A DNA stretch of 47,962 nt from Silene noctiflora (GCA_009801015.1 VHZZ01000232.1:159367-207328), one strand, 5' to 3'; shown: positions 24,858-38,853, numbered from the stretch's first letter. The notes: generated by a model not told the origin, from the sequence alone. Translations and numbers: made by a program.

Positions 24858-25501
24858 CGCTTTAAATGAAAAGTTAGATTGAACAACAATCTTTAAAAAG
24901 GCTATAGAAAAGTACTTGGTTATGAAAATCATATTACGAGAAAATGTATCAAATGAATATCGAATTCATGGGAATTAAATTCTCACATGAAATTCCTGGG
25001 ATTTCAACAATTCCGTTTGGTCGATTATTCAGGAATTTAGGAGTTTGCAATTATATAGGGGGACTAGGTAATCCAACTCTTTCATATGGAGGAGCTGGAA
25101 CTCCTTGAAATACTGAATTCTTACATTTTGCCAAAATATGGGCAACCAAACAAGTTCTTAATTTGTAATTCATGAGATTTTCCAACTCCCATCCCATGCA
25201 ACCCAACTTAAGTATTCTCCTCCATTCCTCTCACCCTTCTTTCCCTTACTCTGAAGTCTGAAGCCATTACAATGCACAGGATCGCCATTATATGAATTCT
25301 TACTCTGCGTTAATTTCATGTTGTCTCAGTTGAGAAAGTATAGTGACTTCTGACTATGCATTCATGAGCTAAGTGACATACAAACTACGAGATAAAACTA
25401 TCACAAGTTCACAACAAAGCTTTAACGGCTGCTCACACCTATGAGTCCTCGCTTGCAAATATTTGTTATTGCAGTAATACTCGAGACATCCATACTCCAG
25501 A

Positions 25502-28500
25502 CTACTCCTGCGGCAATGGAGTCCCCAGAACTAAACTTTTCAGTGTTGGCATTAGGCTCTCTAAAAATTCCTTCTTGGACGAAATTTGGTCCGCTGCACC
25601 AGCTTCCTCCTGATTGGAACCGAAATCAGATAACATATAAGTGAATCTCATACAAGAAGATTCTATTAGACCTATTACAGAAACTTACTCCAATATAGGA
25701 TGGTTGTATACTTGTATGCATTAGCCAAAACACATACTACATCCCATTTTTATTGTCGCACTATATATTTTAGGAAGGATTTAAGAAATAATGATAAAAT
25801 AACAACCTTACCCCTTCAATTACAAAGAATGAAACCAATGTCATTTTGATTTTTGATGAAGGGAATGGTAGTTGAAAGATTAGGGGTAATATAGGTAATT
25901 CACTCATTTAACATCATAAATTTAGAAAGGGGACGGTTAATTTGAAATAAATTTTGGGGAAAGAGAGGACAATAAAAGTGGCAAGGAGGGAAAATGTCTT
26001 GTTCCATATTCTATCTAATAATCAGGTTAGTGTCTCGGTTGTAGGCATAAAAGTATCAGACTATACTCAATATAGACTTAACAACTTAGTTAACAGTAAC
26101 ACCAATTAGAAGCAAAAGCACATGATAACCAGTGTACCATTGATCCTTCAAAGAGGAACAGACATCAACCTTTGATGTTCATCAAGTTAAGAGGGGAGCT
26201 AAAGGTAAAAATAGTTCCATGAGAGACAACAGAGACTTCCCTCATGCTATCCAAGCAATTTAGGAAAATAAAACCTTCATTTATCACAACTTCACAAGGT
26301 ATTAAACCATAATAATGAGTAAAGTTAAAACAGGAAAACTAAAAAGGAAAAAACTAGCTTGAAATGTGGAAGAATAACTCACATCATTAGACGGGGCTGA
26401 CATCAATGATAAAAGTGCCACTGTAGCAGAATGGTAGTCCATTAGGGTCTTGTAAGCAGAATCGTCTAACTTATCCTGGAAAGAAGATTGAACACTTTGG
26501 ATTTGGTAAACTGAACCACTATTCGATAGTACAGTTGTTCAAACAAAAGGGTGCTCAGTGTTTTCATTGTTTCTCCATAAGTAAGCAAATTGACAGCTTG
26601 ACAAGTCAAAATAAACAATATAATAGGATAAAAAGGGGTATGATCACTATGATGTAAACAACCTTGCCTCAAGTAAAACCACACAGGCTTTCATTGTTGT
26701 CTTGGAGAAAATTGCGGCGATGACAATTACGCAAACCATTTTTTGCCTTTTTCCATTGTATTGAAAATAAAAGCTAGTCTTACTTCCAAGTCTCCATAGG
26801 AATTGAATATATGACATGTCATCATTCTTTTAGGGAAAATGTAGTGAGGAAACTTCTGAGTCCAACAATCCAGGCCACCATGTTAACTTAAAACTACCAA
26901 GTCCAATGATTTTGTTCATGATTAAAAAGACATACACATAAGAAAATCTTGTACATTCGTAGGTTCCTAGCTCAGCCAACAATCATCAAGCATACCCTGT
27001 CCTCTACTCCTCTCTACTTGCTTGGTGATTTTTTTCGTAGATGTGCGTATTATTTAAGAAATACTCTTATAATTTAGGTCTCTAAGTAAATCTCAAAGGT
27101 CTTACCTTATTTGAACCGGAAATCATCAAACTAATTCCACAAATATTTTCATAATAATAAAACTACAGACTTATAAAGATAAAAGAATTCTGTATATTGG
27201 TGGATTTCAAACTCTGCGAAGCAATGATCAGCCGTAGCCTGCTTTCTCCACTCAATTAGAAAAAATTTCCGGACATTTATATGCTAAGTAGTATGTCATG
27301 AAACCGAAGGAGTAAAGCGTAACCCTTAATAACGTTTTTGGTCAAACATCAGCTAAGAAGGTGAAGTCACAAATACCTTTAACCGAGAAACCGCAGTAAA
27401 CATGGCCCTTCCTGGAGCCTGAAGGGCTTTGTTATAGACCTATGAGCCAAGAGGAAAAACATTACCAGAGTATCAGAGAAAAGGATCACTGCGTGAAAAA
27501 AGATATTCATAATATTTGGACTCCAAATAATTAGCTAACCTTCATATATAGTGAAGAGACAACTTTCGGCAGCAATGACACAGGATCCGTTTCAAGAGAT
27601 ACCTGAGAGGTGAGATCCTGAATACATGTAGCAACATCAAAATTAGAGCTATAAACAAACATTATGTCAAGAAATCTTTATTCATTTAAAAAAGGTGTCT
27701 ATACGGCCGGCCTAACAGGAACAAATTCTTATCTTGCTGGCGTGTAATTTTAAAGCCACTACAACATAGGAAATAACCCCATACAAGACTGGAAATTTCG
27801 AGTTCTGCGTTTAACCCTGCACTTCAATTCACTCTACTTGTGCATTGACTTCTAGGGTGCATTCTGTCCTATAGTCATATATTACTCATGCGTGTAAAAC
27901 AAGGATGTTTGGTGGGTTGGCTATAGTACTTGTTTTAAGCTACGACTAGAGAGGGCGGCCACAACATTGTCTAAATTAGCAAAGCCTGACAATGTGCATG
28001 TAAGAAAACAAGGAAAAATAACTGAAAAACACAGGAAACTCTACCTTGCGATATGAATGCACTAGTGCCTTCTCCAGTTTCTTATCAAGCTTCCTCAAGT
28101 AAAGCCCACTAGAGAAACAAGAGACAAATGTTAGAGAGTATAAGTCAATACAGGATCAAAAAATTCGGTTTAAAACGTTCCAAGTTTTAGCGTGCAGGAC
28201 TCTAGTAGACCTCTCATCTAAACTTGGCCACTGAAATACTAAGAATTGGAATATGTAAATACCTTTCCTCTGCTGCTGCTGATAGTGCTGTCATAAATGT
28301 ATCGACCCGCTGCCAGACAAAGAAACTTTTGAGTCTTATTCACTATGAAATGAAGCGAGCAAAATATAATTGTTCGGAAATAGCACATCTCACTCAATAA
28401 AAAGACATTTATACACTTGGAATCCCGTAAACAAAGGCATAGTACAAGGCATAACAAAGCTGAGAGGAATTATGCATCCAAAAATTCCAAACATGGCTTC

Positions 28501-31500
28501 AAGCTCCAAGCATGTATAATAACGAAGTAAAAATGTCACTGAAGGAGAACTTCATGGAATCACATTAAGCTAAATGAACTCTTCGAGAAAAGAACAACTA
28601 CAAACCTTTTCCCTTATCTCAATAACAAATCAGGTCAAAAGGAGAAGAACACACACAGACACACGACAAACAAACTAAAAAAAAAAACAGAAGAGCGTTT
28701 CACTTCCAAAGACTTCATGGTTAAGCATAAAGAGGAAGAGCTAAAAGAATAAGAGGTGAACTGTGAATGACACGCCCTAGGACTTGCTTAATAGAGGGAT
28801 AAAACCTAGGAAAGAAACAGGCACCTACCTTCCCATCCAAAGATTCCACCAAAGCGGAGGCCTTAGCTGAAAGGGAACCGTGCAAATTCTTAGCCTAAAA
28901 CAAAACCAAAAACCCATGAACTCGTCAAATACAGCAACTTCAAAATAAAAACAGAAGTTTCAAAAACTAGTAAGCTTGAAAAAGCAATTTTTTTCTCTGT
29001 ACAGTGTTCATTTAACATGAGCAACAATTCCATTGTAGTCACTTACAAGAGAACTTCTTTCCCCGGGACTGAGAGAGATAGGCTCTGAACTTTGAGACTC
29101 TTCCACAGTAATCCCGTTCCTCAATTTGTTGTAGACATCCTAAATTAAATATATTCATAGTTACCATACTAAGAGATGATAAAGCATCAACAACAAAGCT
29201 GTACGAGACTGGAAACCAAATGATAGTGATACACTGATACCAAGTTAAATAAAAGGAAGTCCACAACGGAAGTCCCAGTAGTCCTTAGCAGATGTCGGTG
29301 TAATACAACCTACAAACCAAAAGAGAGAATATGATCATCAATAACAGGACTTACTAATGGCAACCTCCGGAATGACCAAGAGGTTGCTTGGGATGAGGGG
29401 TACTTGTTATAAGGGTAATAAAGCTTAAGATGAGATGAAAATGGAGGGAGGCGGAAATGAGGAAGAGAGGGTAATAGTTATAAAGGTGTGGAGTAGTTAC
29501 CCACTCCCCTCATCCTACATGGGAGTAATAATTCCCCATCACCACCTATTTCCACCTTATACTACCACACTTGCCACCAATTTCCTCCACTTTCTCTTTG
29601 TTTTGAGCACTATTACTCGGGTTATAATTATCGTCATTTCAAGCGAGCCCTACGACAGATAATTAATCGGTATCTAAAATGTTATGTTTGTACAAATGAC
29701 AGAATGAGCTTACAGAGGTGGATTGGTCATCTTCAAATAAATCCAATGCTTTCTCATAGAGCTGCATGTTCAAGTACGACTGGATAGAAAAGCAGAAAAT
29801 TTAGAAACTATAATTGGAAAAATTAAGAGACCCATTAAAATGCAATAAATTTAAATCCAGAACATTAGTTCAAGCTAGTACTGATAACAAAAAAAAAATC
29901 AAACTGGACAGGTTACCAAGCTAGATCTCAGACGCTACCCCCAATAAAAAAATTAGTCCTGCCACTAAATTCTTGTTTGCAAATATTTTCAAATTTCAGG
30001 AACGAATGATTTTTGACATTTTTAGAAAGGGATACGACAAAGCTAACCTCATCAAGCTTCTTTTGCATATTATCCAGCACATGTTTCATTCTATCCGAAT
30101 TCTCTGCTAACATTGCCTTCCTTTTCTCGTTCCATGAGGTGAGCAACATAGGCCTTAAATGGTTTGCCAAAGGTTTTAGAACTGCCTCACGATCATCAAT
30201 GCCTACACAACCCCAACTACGCATGATTAATTACAGCAGGAGAGGGCTGCCAAGAGTACATAAAATGATTTGCTGACCTTGCTCTTCGAACTCGGGAACC
30301 AGAGCCAAAATCTTGTCAATTATCCAATCTTCTGAAGGAACATCAACATTGTTCTCTTTTGATCTTTTCGACTCTGAAACATGTGACGCTGAGGAGTCCT
30401 TGCCTTTCCTCTGGTTTTTTTTAGACTTTGTGGGAATGACTTCTTCATTATCTTGAACTATTTCTATGGTTGAACTTTTACTATTTCCTGAAGATTTTCC
30501 TTTCTTTTTCTTGGAACCTCTCTCTGTGCCTGCTTTACCTCCGCTCTCCTCATTTAATTCAGATAATCTAGCTGAATCCCTTCCACCTTTACTCTCCTTG
30601 GTTAGTTGCTTCCCATCCCCTAGCATGGGAGTAGAAAGTGAAGCAACAACTAGGGCTGGCATGTCCTTTTCCAATCGACTGAAGACATCCTAGAGAATGA
30701 ATCTAAAATTTATTACTAATCAGGGTTAATTATGTAAGAAAATAGGACAATATTGGTCCAATATCTTCAGCAAATACTTATGCATGCCGACTGTATTTTG
30801 CCTATCAACTCATACCTTGATAAACCCATCACTTAGGACATAGGTCTCTCCCACAATAAGTGCTTTATTAGACTGTCATCAAAATTAGAATATTATAATT
30901 AGACTGTAACCAAAATAAGAAAATCATATATAAAAAAGCAGATATATAAACCACGCAGATAACTTAATGGTCTGAGCTGTCACCTTTAGTGCTGACTGAA
31001 CAGATGGGCACAGGGACAAAATCTTATATGCATCTTGCTAACCACATAAGGTGGGTAGTACTGTGAGTGAGACAATCCTGTAGCAATTCAGTAGTCAATC
31101 TCTAAGTAAAAGATAACAAGTCCATAGGTGATACGATGGTTATGTGTTACACCAAACCAAGATACAAATCCAAAAACAATAGAAGTAAAGAGCTAATTAA
31201 TAAGGAATCCAAAAACTCTAATGTTAGTGCCAAGCTCCCAAACAAAGTGTTCTTTTGCTGGAACTTACCAAGTGATCGGGGTACATGGATCAGGCTGACT
31301 GAGATCACTGACCAAGCAGACAGATAATATAGCAGTAAAGCGCTACAGTTCTGACTATACAGTTACAGGCTAAAGATGTCATGCAAATCAAACTGTAACT
31401 TAACAGAAGCCAAAAACAGCCGACTGTCCCTCCAAGAAACCTATTCAGCTTCAAAAATAGAGGTATTTCTTAGAAATGTAAACTCTATAGAGCTATCTAT

Positions 31501-34101
31501 CTTCTACCCGTGCTTAATAACATTCAACTTAGCAGTAGCAGATTTAGACAGTGCGGTCCAGGATGGATTCTACGACTAAAGAGCCACAAGAGGCTCCTTC
31601 CTTATTTGAAGGCACAAGTTAGACCATAAAAGAAGACTACTTTCCAAAGAAATATGCCTCCTAATACCAAAAGAGGTGGGTGGAGAGAGGAAAGACCACT
31701 CACGATCCTTAAGTAGAAAGGAATATTGATCTAAAAAATACCCCCTTAGAAACTGAAAGCGCCAGCATAGATTATCGAAATCAAGATTTATCTTAACAGA
31801 GTAGAAAGTCATCGGACTCACACGACTGAGATAGCATTTCCCTAGTTACCAGGCAAGGCTTTCAAAATACTGGCTTACTGGAAACCCAGGTGGCCCAGAA
31901 CATATAGCAACAAAAAAAAGCGTTTGTAGATCAGCATCAGCCTGCTGATCATCTTCGCTAAAAGTGGTTAAGCGATAGAAAATTGCGTTCCATGAATGAC
32001 GAAACTATATATTTCAAGAAACCAAATGCACCATTAAGATCTTGTAGCAAAATACAGATACTTACCAGCTATTACGTTCAATTGCATCATCAACAGATGC
32101 ATCCAACATCTCAATCATTGAGGGATGAATGAACATGGTGATTAATGGAACACCTTCAGGATATCTGGACTACATTCAGGAGTAAGAACACAACAATTTA
32201 GAACTGTAGGGGGCTGAATTGATTAATATATGCACATGTAAACAAAAATGGCTGCTATATACCTGCAAGTACTGCATAGGCTGCGGTATTCCTAATTTAT
32301 GAAGAGAGTCATAGCTTATGAAGGAATTCTGCAACAGTAGAGAAAGACACTATGAGATGTACAACTATAATACAATATCGGTTCATCAATCATCAGCAAA
32401 TACAAAAATAGAGGTTCCCATTTATCTAATTCGTGTTCTATACCGTTCTCCATTAGGAGATTAATTCCACGCCCATGAACTATTTAGCTATCAGTGAACC
32501 AGAGTCTTTCCTTAATGCTCAAAGTTTATTTGTGTTTATTACAGTTCGACTTAAAATATTATGACAGTGGATATGATACGAAGGGATTTGAGCAACTACG
32601 GTTATAATGTTTTCACTCACCATATTCAAATCCATTAAAATGACATAGTTTATAGCCTTGAGGATGCCATATGACAGTAACTCTTACAGCTATTTTCAAG
32701 CACAATGGCGTATATAATGTTACAGTAAGGTGCATTATACAATCAAGGGTATTGCAGTGACCCATAGTTATGTGTTTGGTTTCAACCTATCTTGTTAGGG
32801 AAAAGGTAAATGCAGAACAAAATCATTTTTGCTAAGCTTATCACCTGTGAAAGAAAAGAATCAACAAATTCCTTTTGAGCAGAAGCAAACACCTGGGACA
32901 AAACGACAGAAAACACGTAAAAAACATTACCATCATCAATCAAACATTAATCAAAAGTTAAAAACAAAATACAATTGAAACTTCCAAAGCAAAAAACAGG
33001 TGCAGAAAAGCATGAACAAAAACAGGGAATGTTGATCCTTACGGCAGGTGTCCAGTGGACTCCAGCACGAAGAGAGCCAAGGATCTCCACCTCCTTCACT
33101 AACCCATTAAACAATGATTGGAAGAACGAATTATCCATAGCCACACCAGTAGCTCCTTCCATTCCCTGTAGTAGCTGCTGCAAAGAACTCCACAATGCAG
33201 ACAAATTCATAGGAACTGTTATACCCCTCGCAGCACCACGAACCATTGCATTCACACGTGCAACATACGCTGGGGTGTACAATTGCCCGCCTTCAAGCCT
33301 ACCTTTTATCTACACACCTCACATCAACATAAAACAACGCGTGGGTATGAAAAAACGAAGCTAACATAAGGACGCACAAGAAAAAAACCGATTGAAAACA
33401 GGCCATCATACCAAAGTCCCAAGCCTCGACTCCAACATGGAAGAGACCAGCTCAGAACCGACTTGCAACTGCGCAGCAAGGTCGGCCACAGCAATCTGAC
33501 TGCATTCTTGAAGCCTCTCATTGATTTCTTCAGCAACCGTGTCCCAATATGAATTGGAAATTATTTCCCCTTGTACAAACATAAGCTCAGGATCATCCGA
33601 CACCGCAACTTGAGCTTGCTTCTCAACATGGTACAAATCGACACCAGTACTATCGGCTAAATCGATCAAAGACACACGCCCTAGCCTCCTAACCTCTCCT
33701 ACAATTTCCAGCCGTAATTGTTCCTAATGCAACAACGCAACAATAAGACTCCACAAACTTATATAATCACTCCCTCCGGTCTCCGATCATTTATTTACCT
33801 TTTCTATTCTTTGCCAGGTACTTTAATCAAACGTAAACAAATGATTAGGACGGAGGGAGTAACATAAAATGGTGTAAGCAAGCAGAATAACAATAAATAA
33901 ATAAGAAGGGGGGAATGAATTGAATACAGGAGTGATGAATTCTTTGCCGGAGACGGTATGAAGAAGATCAAATTGAATGATTTGAAGATCATGGAGTTTC
34001 TGAACTAATTCAACAACATTTCTTTCAGATAATCGGATGCTTGATTTGGCTTCTTGTGCGATTTCAAATTGTTTCTGCAATTCAAGCAATTCTTCATCCA
34101 T
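25502..34101 (-). CDS. UFL1: E3 UFM1-protein ligase 1 (UFL1), 20 exons, with an in-frame stop in exon 7
   Basis: Exons in transcript order: 33928-34101, 33412-33723, 33043-33309, 32845-32892, 32263-32328, 32066-32169, 30984-31077, 30816-30872, 30278-30689, 30048-30202, 29714-29779, 29241-29309, 29047-29139, 28829-28894, 28263-28309, 28045-28108, 27540-27617, 27377-27439, 26383-26475, 25502-25609. All junctions are GT..AG and phases match through 811 codons (Arabidopsis protein about 819). The N-terminal helix and winged-helix region (MDEELLELQKQF, GVDLYHVEKQAQ, INERLQECSQIAV), a Lys-rich linker (about 434-470) and the C terminus (KSLVLGTPL) identify UFL1. UFL1 is the scaffold-type E3 that transfers UFM1 from UFC1 to targets such as ribosomal uL24 at the ER, with DDRGK1 and CDK5RAP3/C53. 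Codon 337 is TAG (31038-31040) where relatives have Ser or a similar residue. As written the product stops after 336 residues. It could be a real null allele, a recent pseudogene or a base error. Confidence 0.9.
25738..25995. mobile_element. Probable miniature element in UFL1 intron 19
   Basis: The left end CTACATCCCATTTTTATTGTC and right end GACAATAAAAGTGGCAAGGAG are imperfect inverted copies. A similar left end (CCCATTAATATTGTCGCC) starts at 21975 after CCT exon 1. Its superfamily is not certain. Confidence 0.4.
33769..33862. mobile_element. Stowaway-like MITE in UFL1 intron 1
   Basis: It has the ends ACTCCCTCCGG and CGGAGGGAGT, with a core containing ATTTATTTACC and GTAAACAAATGAT. At about 94 bp it occupies nearly half of intron 1 (33724-33927). 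Confidence 0.72.
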
Positions 34102-35239
34102 CTTCAATTTCAATTCAATCACACACTAGCTTCACAATTTGGGACTAAACGTTTTAAAGATGTTTTAGAGTAAACTTGTCAACTCAAGGTCTCCTACCTA
34201 CGCGAAAGTCTCGTATAAAACCGTTTTACGTTTTAAAATTAATAAATCAAACTTGGTATGGATAGTTACCTTATGGATACTCAAGTCAATTGGTTAATGG
34301 TTTTATATAATACTAGTATAGATTCCGTACTACAGTACGGTATTTGCATAAGATTGTGTTAAAGCTATTAGTAGTAGTTTCGTATTAAAACTCAGAAAAG
34401 AAAAAAGTTTAATGGTTTTATCCATATGATTGATTGTTTGTTTTACTAAAATTATTTTCTCAACTTTGTTTTAAAAAATAATAATATTGTTACTATTGCT
34501 AGAGACGTACATACTAAAAACGACGTTCAACAAATAATAGAAAAGATTAGTGAGAATATTAGCCAGAAAAGAAAAGGTTTGACTACGATATTTATGATAT
34601 TAATAATACATAAATAATATTCTGTGAATCATTTTATTATTTGAGCGCTAGAATAATATACATTGAATAATTATTTTTTAACATATTAGGCCCCTCAAAT
34701 CTCGGCTATTAATAGAAAAGAAAATACTGTAATGTGCAATTGTGAGCAAAATGCTAGTGAGCGGGAATAATTGAGCGGGAAAATGCTCGATGTGTTAATC
34801 TTTTAGTCTGTAGGGGATTTGTATAAAAACCGTCTTACGAAAACGTCCTACACAATAACCTAGGTAAAAACTTTTAATTTTATTTTATTTTATTTTAAGA
34901 GAGTGCAGGTAATCTGTAATTGCTGAAATCGCACATTTAAAATTGTTAAATTTGAGAATTGAGCTTCAACCCCTACATAAAAGGTCAGGCACGAACCATT
35001 ATGTTAGCAAAACGAGCTTGCCCGTTTGTAAGCTTCATAGTTGGATCCTACACTGTTAAGTTAAAGAAGTAGCATTTGATTGCAAAAGGTTTTATCTTTA
35101 TAATCTACAGAAAAATCTGATGCAGCCATTTACAAATCATCATCATCAAGGATATAGTAAGAATTTACATTAGGCTGTGATGCAAAACATCAGTAGTTAG
35201 AGCTACTATGCCTTAGAAAAATACAGCATATATATAGCT
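34102..35239 (-). promoter_or_regulatory. UFL1 upstream region and 3' flank of the ankyrin gene
   Basis: AT-rich, about 1.1 kb, with no coding frame. It contains fragments of ACCGTCTTACG-type repeats (34190-34225, 34820-34850). The UFL1 promoter and the ankyrin-gene 3' UTR must lie here; I see no unambiguous TATA box or polyadenylation signal. Confidence 0.35.
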
Positions 35240-37689
35240 TCATATTGCATACATCTTCTTAAACTTCTCACCATGTAGCTCCGAATCTGACATGGCAGAA
35301 ACAGAATAAGACCGTGATTTGCTATCTAACGATGACTTCCTGAGGCTCCTCAAATTCCTAGCCTCCATTCGATGTTGAATAACCCAATAACACATTGTAC
35401 CTAAAGTAGTAACCATGATAGTAGTGCCAATGATGGTCACCCCAATGGCTAGCCATCTCTCCTTGGCTCCTACTACAATAAAAGATAATGCCAAAAATGA
35501 CACCGAGATAAGAACACATGCTAGCCACATTAGCTTGTTTATGATCGCCATCATTTGCTTCTTGGCCTTGCTCTCTATAACTACCACCGAGGTTTGGACT
35601 ACGACGACAGCAAGAGAAATGAAAAGGGCAATTGAGTCAAAAACAAAAAAGATCAAAAATGCGGGTGTTGGAGCAATATTTGCTTCTCCAAGGGAACTAC
35701 CAGGTGGAATGTTATTAGGGTCATCAACATATTGACCGGGGACGGTGAAGATGGCTGCAAAAGCAACGGTTGCTATAAGAACGGCAACAACAGTTGTGGA
35801 GTTGATTGCGTTATTGAGTCCCTCGGCATGCATCTTGTTGAGTCGCTTTGCAATGCCTTGTACTCGTTTTCTGGTTTGTCTGGTGTGCTCGAGCTGGTAA
35901 TGGACTTCATGTTTTATGTCGCTCACAGTCTGCTTAAGCTCGCGATTAGTACTGGTCACTTGGGGTTTGATGACTTTGGCGCTTTGAACCCCATTCTCAC
36001 GGAGGATTGTTGCAATGTTTGGATGATTCATTTTCTCTGCTGTGTCAAGGGCGGTTTCACCTGCCCTGTTTACTGCCGTTGTGTCTGTTCCTTTTTCTGC
36101 TAATAATCTCATGACAATCTGCAGCCAACATATTGGATTCAGATTCCGTATGACTAACAATCTCAACACAACAACTACAGACGCATATACTAAGTCAGTC
36201 AACAGCACCCCAGGACAGTTCCAGTATTGATCTAAGTATTCAAAGATTCACAGGACAAAGCTGATAAGACCAATACGACATATCAATAAAAGGTCCAGAA
36301 GGGGATCAATATATAGGAAAATTCCAGGAAATTTGGATTGCCTAGGTTCTCCTTCAATTAAAAAGTACAGATTTTTGTGTTCGGACTCTACGAAAGGCTA
36401 AACTTGTGACTATTCAACACTTCATTCTCATTCACTAATATACCCACCCCCTACAGACCGTGAATCACCAAAAATACCCTCACAGATAATTGAAATGCAA
36501 GGTATTAGAAGAATTATGACAGAAAATGAAACTAACCGGACCCCTGCCTTTTCTTGAAGCTATATGCAATGCTGTATTGCTTTTAGTATCAACCATATTG
36601 ATCAAAGAAGGATCTGACTTAATAAGCTCCTCCACCACCTCAAGATTCTGACCCTTGACCGCCATGTGAAGTGCAGTCTGGCCCTTCTTGTCTGTTCTTG
36701 TAGTGATTCCAGGCTCTTTCTCCAAGAGCGCTTTCACCACAGCCACATGCCCATTCCTTGCAGCAGCGTGCAAGGCCGTTTTACCATTACTTCGACCAAT
36801 GGTAGCCAGTCCACTTCCCGACTCCAAGAGGAAATTCACCACCTCGGTGTGCCCTTGAGTCGCAGCTGTCTGTAATGCCGTGGTGTTGGATGTGTCATAT
36901 GTCATTGAGAGATCAGGGTGTACGTCCATCAGAACTGTCAATGTTTCTGTAACATCATTCACAAAACAATGTTAGGTTCAACCAGAAGTACATCGGGGAA
37001 TCACAAATTATACTTTTTGTTAGAGGTAAGGTGGGCGTTTCTAATGGAGCCAAAGACTCGTTATTCTTTGATTCTCCACTTTTTTTTTTTTTTAATTGTG
37101 AAGTAAGCAAATAGCAGTCATTCAATTCAATTCTCAACGTAATTTTACAAGCAGCCTTTCTGTGTTACGGTGTAGGTTTATAGCTGAGCACATTTCAACC
37201 CTTTTACCACCCTCCCATTGGTCGGTCAGACACGTCCCCCACCCATCCAAGTGAGTCTGAGACCAAACCACAAGCGCAACCTATACTTGTTTCGGAATTA
37301 ACATTTGTACAAGCAATCTAATCTACAAATAGATAAAAGAACATACCCAAATCCCCTTGCTTCGCGGCAATGTGGAATGCATCATAACCATTCTTAGCCT
37401 TGATACTAGCAGCAATAGGATCATAATAATTGATCATCTCCCTAATAACATCAACCTGCCCATATTCCGAAGCAGAATAGAGTGCAGTTTCCCCTGCCTG
37501 ATTCTGTTTTACAAGCAATTCCTTCAATTCTTCCTCATCAGTATTATTCAGTATATGCATCACCTCATCCAAGTTTCCAGCTCTTGCTGCAGCATGAAGT
37601 CTGGTGTCATCCCTCTTTCCTGTCAATTGCTTTGTCATCTTCTTCTGCGGCGCATTCGGCTGCCCTTGGTTTTCCATGGGTGTCACCAT
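35240..37689 (-). CDS. Ankyrin-repeat PGG-domain membrane protein, ITN1-like, 3 exons
   Basis: Exons 37347-37689, 36537-36946 and 35240-36118 (GT..AG; phases 1 then 0) give 543 residues, against about 590 in Arabidopsis ITN1. The N-terminal half carries ankyrin repeats, e.g. RDDTRLHAAARAGNLDEV, TTALQTAATQGHTEVVNFLL, KTALHAAARNGHVAVVKALL and QTALHMAVKGQNLEVVEELI. The C-terminal half is a PGG domain (about 343-453) followed by further membrane segments; hydrophobic spans lie near 359-376, 404-425, 445-467 and 474-497. The protein ends KKMYAI, as in ITN1. ITN1 is a plasma-membrane protein affecting salt tolerance, reactive oxygen and ABA signalling. That this copy has the same role is inferred from similarity. 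MVTPM offers two possible starts four codons apart; the first is used here. Confidence 0.92.
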
Positions 37690-38833
37690 TTTTTATCTAA
37701 AATTTTGTTCCTCACCTCACATAAAACACACACACTAATCTTTCACAAATCCATATTCTTTCCTAAATTTCAAGTCTTTGCAATTGACACCCTCAGAAAA
37801 TCACCTGATGCAGCGAAATTCAACAAAAATAAAACTACCAACTTGGTTGTTTTATAACATTGCACATACCATGGTCCATAAAACATGAAATTCTTAAATT
37901 ACCAAAGTAATATGTAAAAAAATATAATTAAATCATAAGATGACAAAAGATGAAAGAAAAATGTGACGGGTTACAACTAAAAAGAATGAAGAAAAGAGAT
38001 AACCTGAAGATTAAGGAAACAGCTACTTTTACTCTCAACCATTAAAAACCAGAATAGCCAAATAATTTAGGAACTAGACATTGTAGATTAACGTGTATAA
38101 AGAGCTTTTTAGCATAAGATTTGAAAGGGCCTTTTGAACTGTTGTTTTTTTTATATTACACGGAATATAAAAGATGAACAAATGATCAGAACAGACGGAA
38201 TATATAAATTATGCACATGTAAGCAACAAACAATAAGGATGCATAATAAGAAGAATGTAATAAAAAAATGTATATGTAGGGATGAAAGACAATATAAGCA
38301 ATAAAAAGATGGATTCTTTTATGAAAAGTTTAGTTAGATTTGCAATCAGAAAATGGGAGGGAGAGGGAGACAGTGAGAGAGAATAATAAGGTGGTAAAAG
38401 GCCAAAAACAATCCACTGTTGAATGTCTGGTTGATAATTGGTAATGCCTCACAATGACAATTCCCTCCACCACGCGCTGTATTCCCCACCTCCATTTTGC
38501 ATTATTTCCAATTTCCGAGATAGATATCGCAACAAGCAATTTCTTAACCATTAAACTAAGACATTTTATTTATTTTGTTAATATGTTAAGACCTATAGAA
38601 ACATGAGCTACAACAAGTAGCGCATGACAAATTATGTTATATTTGTCGTCTAGTACGAATTACGCTACCTCAAGGTTATAATACTCTTACCAACAATTAA
38701 TAATGTCATGTGATATGATTCAACATACATAATTGAGAGTATGGACCATAATTTATACAATTAAGCACAATCTGATCCACATCATGATTAAATTTATAAT
38801 TAGATTGACAAAATTATACATAATTGCAGATTT

Positions 38834-38853
38834 GCATGCATGCATGCATGCAT
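38834..38853. repeat. (GCAT)5 microsatellite
   Basis: Five perfect GCAT units, 20 bp, which also create overlapping CATGCA (RY-type) motifs. Confidence 0.85.

Larger units (their letters stand above)
22743..25501. other. Intergenic region between the CCT gene and UFL1
   Basis: Besides the elements and the possible transcript listed separately, this stretch holds AT-rich sequence. A palindromic fragment with CCGTTTGGT (about 25012) and ACCAAAC (about 25146) could be another miniature transposon. The last part is the 3' flank of UFL1. Confidence 0.45.

Noticed and set aside
29310..29713. Apparent loss of a UFL1 exon (the VVLHRHLLR block) between exons 11 and 13
   Set aside because: Closer reading found it at 29241-29309 with proper splice sites and phase, so no exon is missing.
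31020..31077. Alternative reading in which UFL1 exon 7 starts at the acceptor TTAG|CAAGATG and the TAG is intronic
   Set aside because: It would leave a frame shift after exon 6, and the upstream bases encode a segment matching the family (I-V-S-L-T-V-L-P) in the correct phase from the exon 6 donor.
31266..31304. Possible alternative mini-exon in UFL1 intron 6 ending at GTAAGTTCC
   Set aside because: Its length does not restore phase and its translation does not match the family.
35415..36103. Plus-strand frames of 106-123 codons
   Set aside because: Antisense shadows of ITN1-like exon 3.
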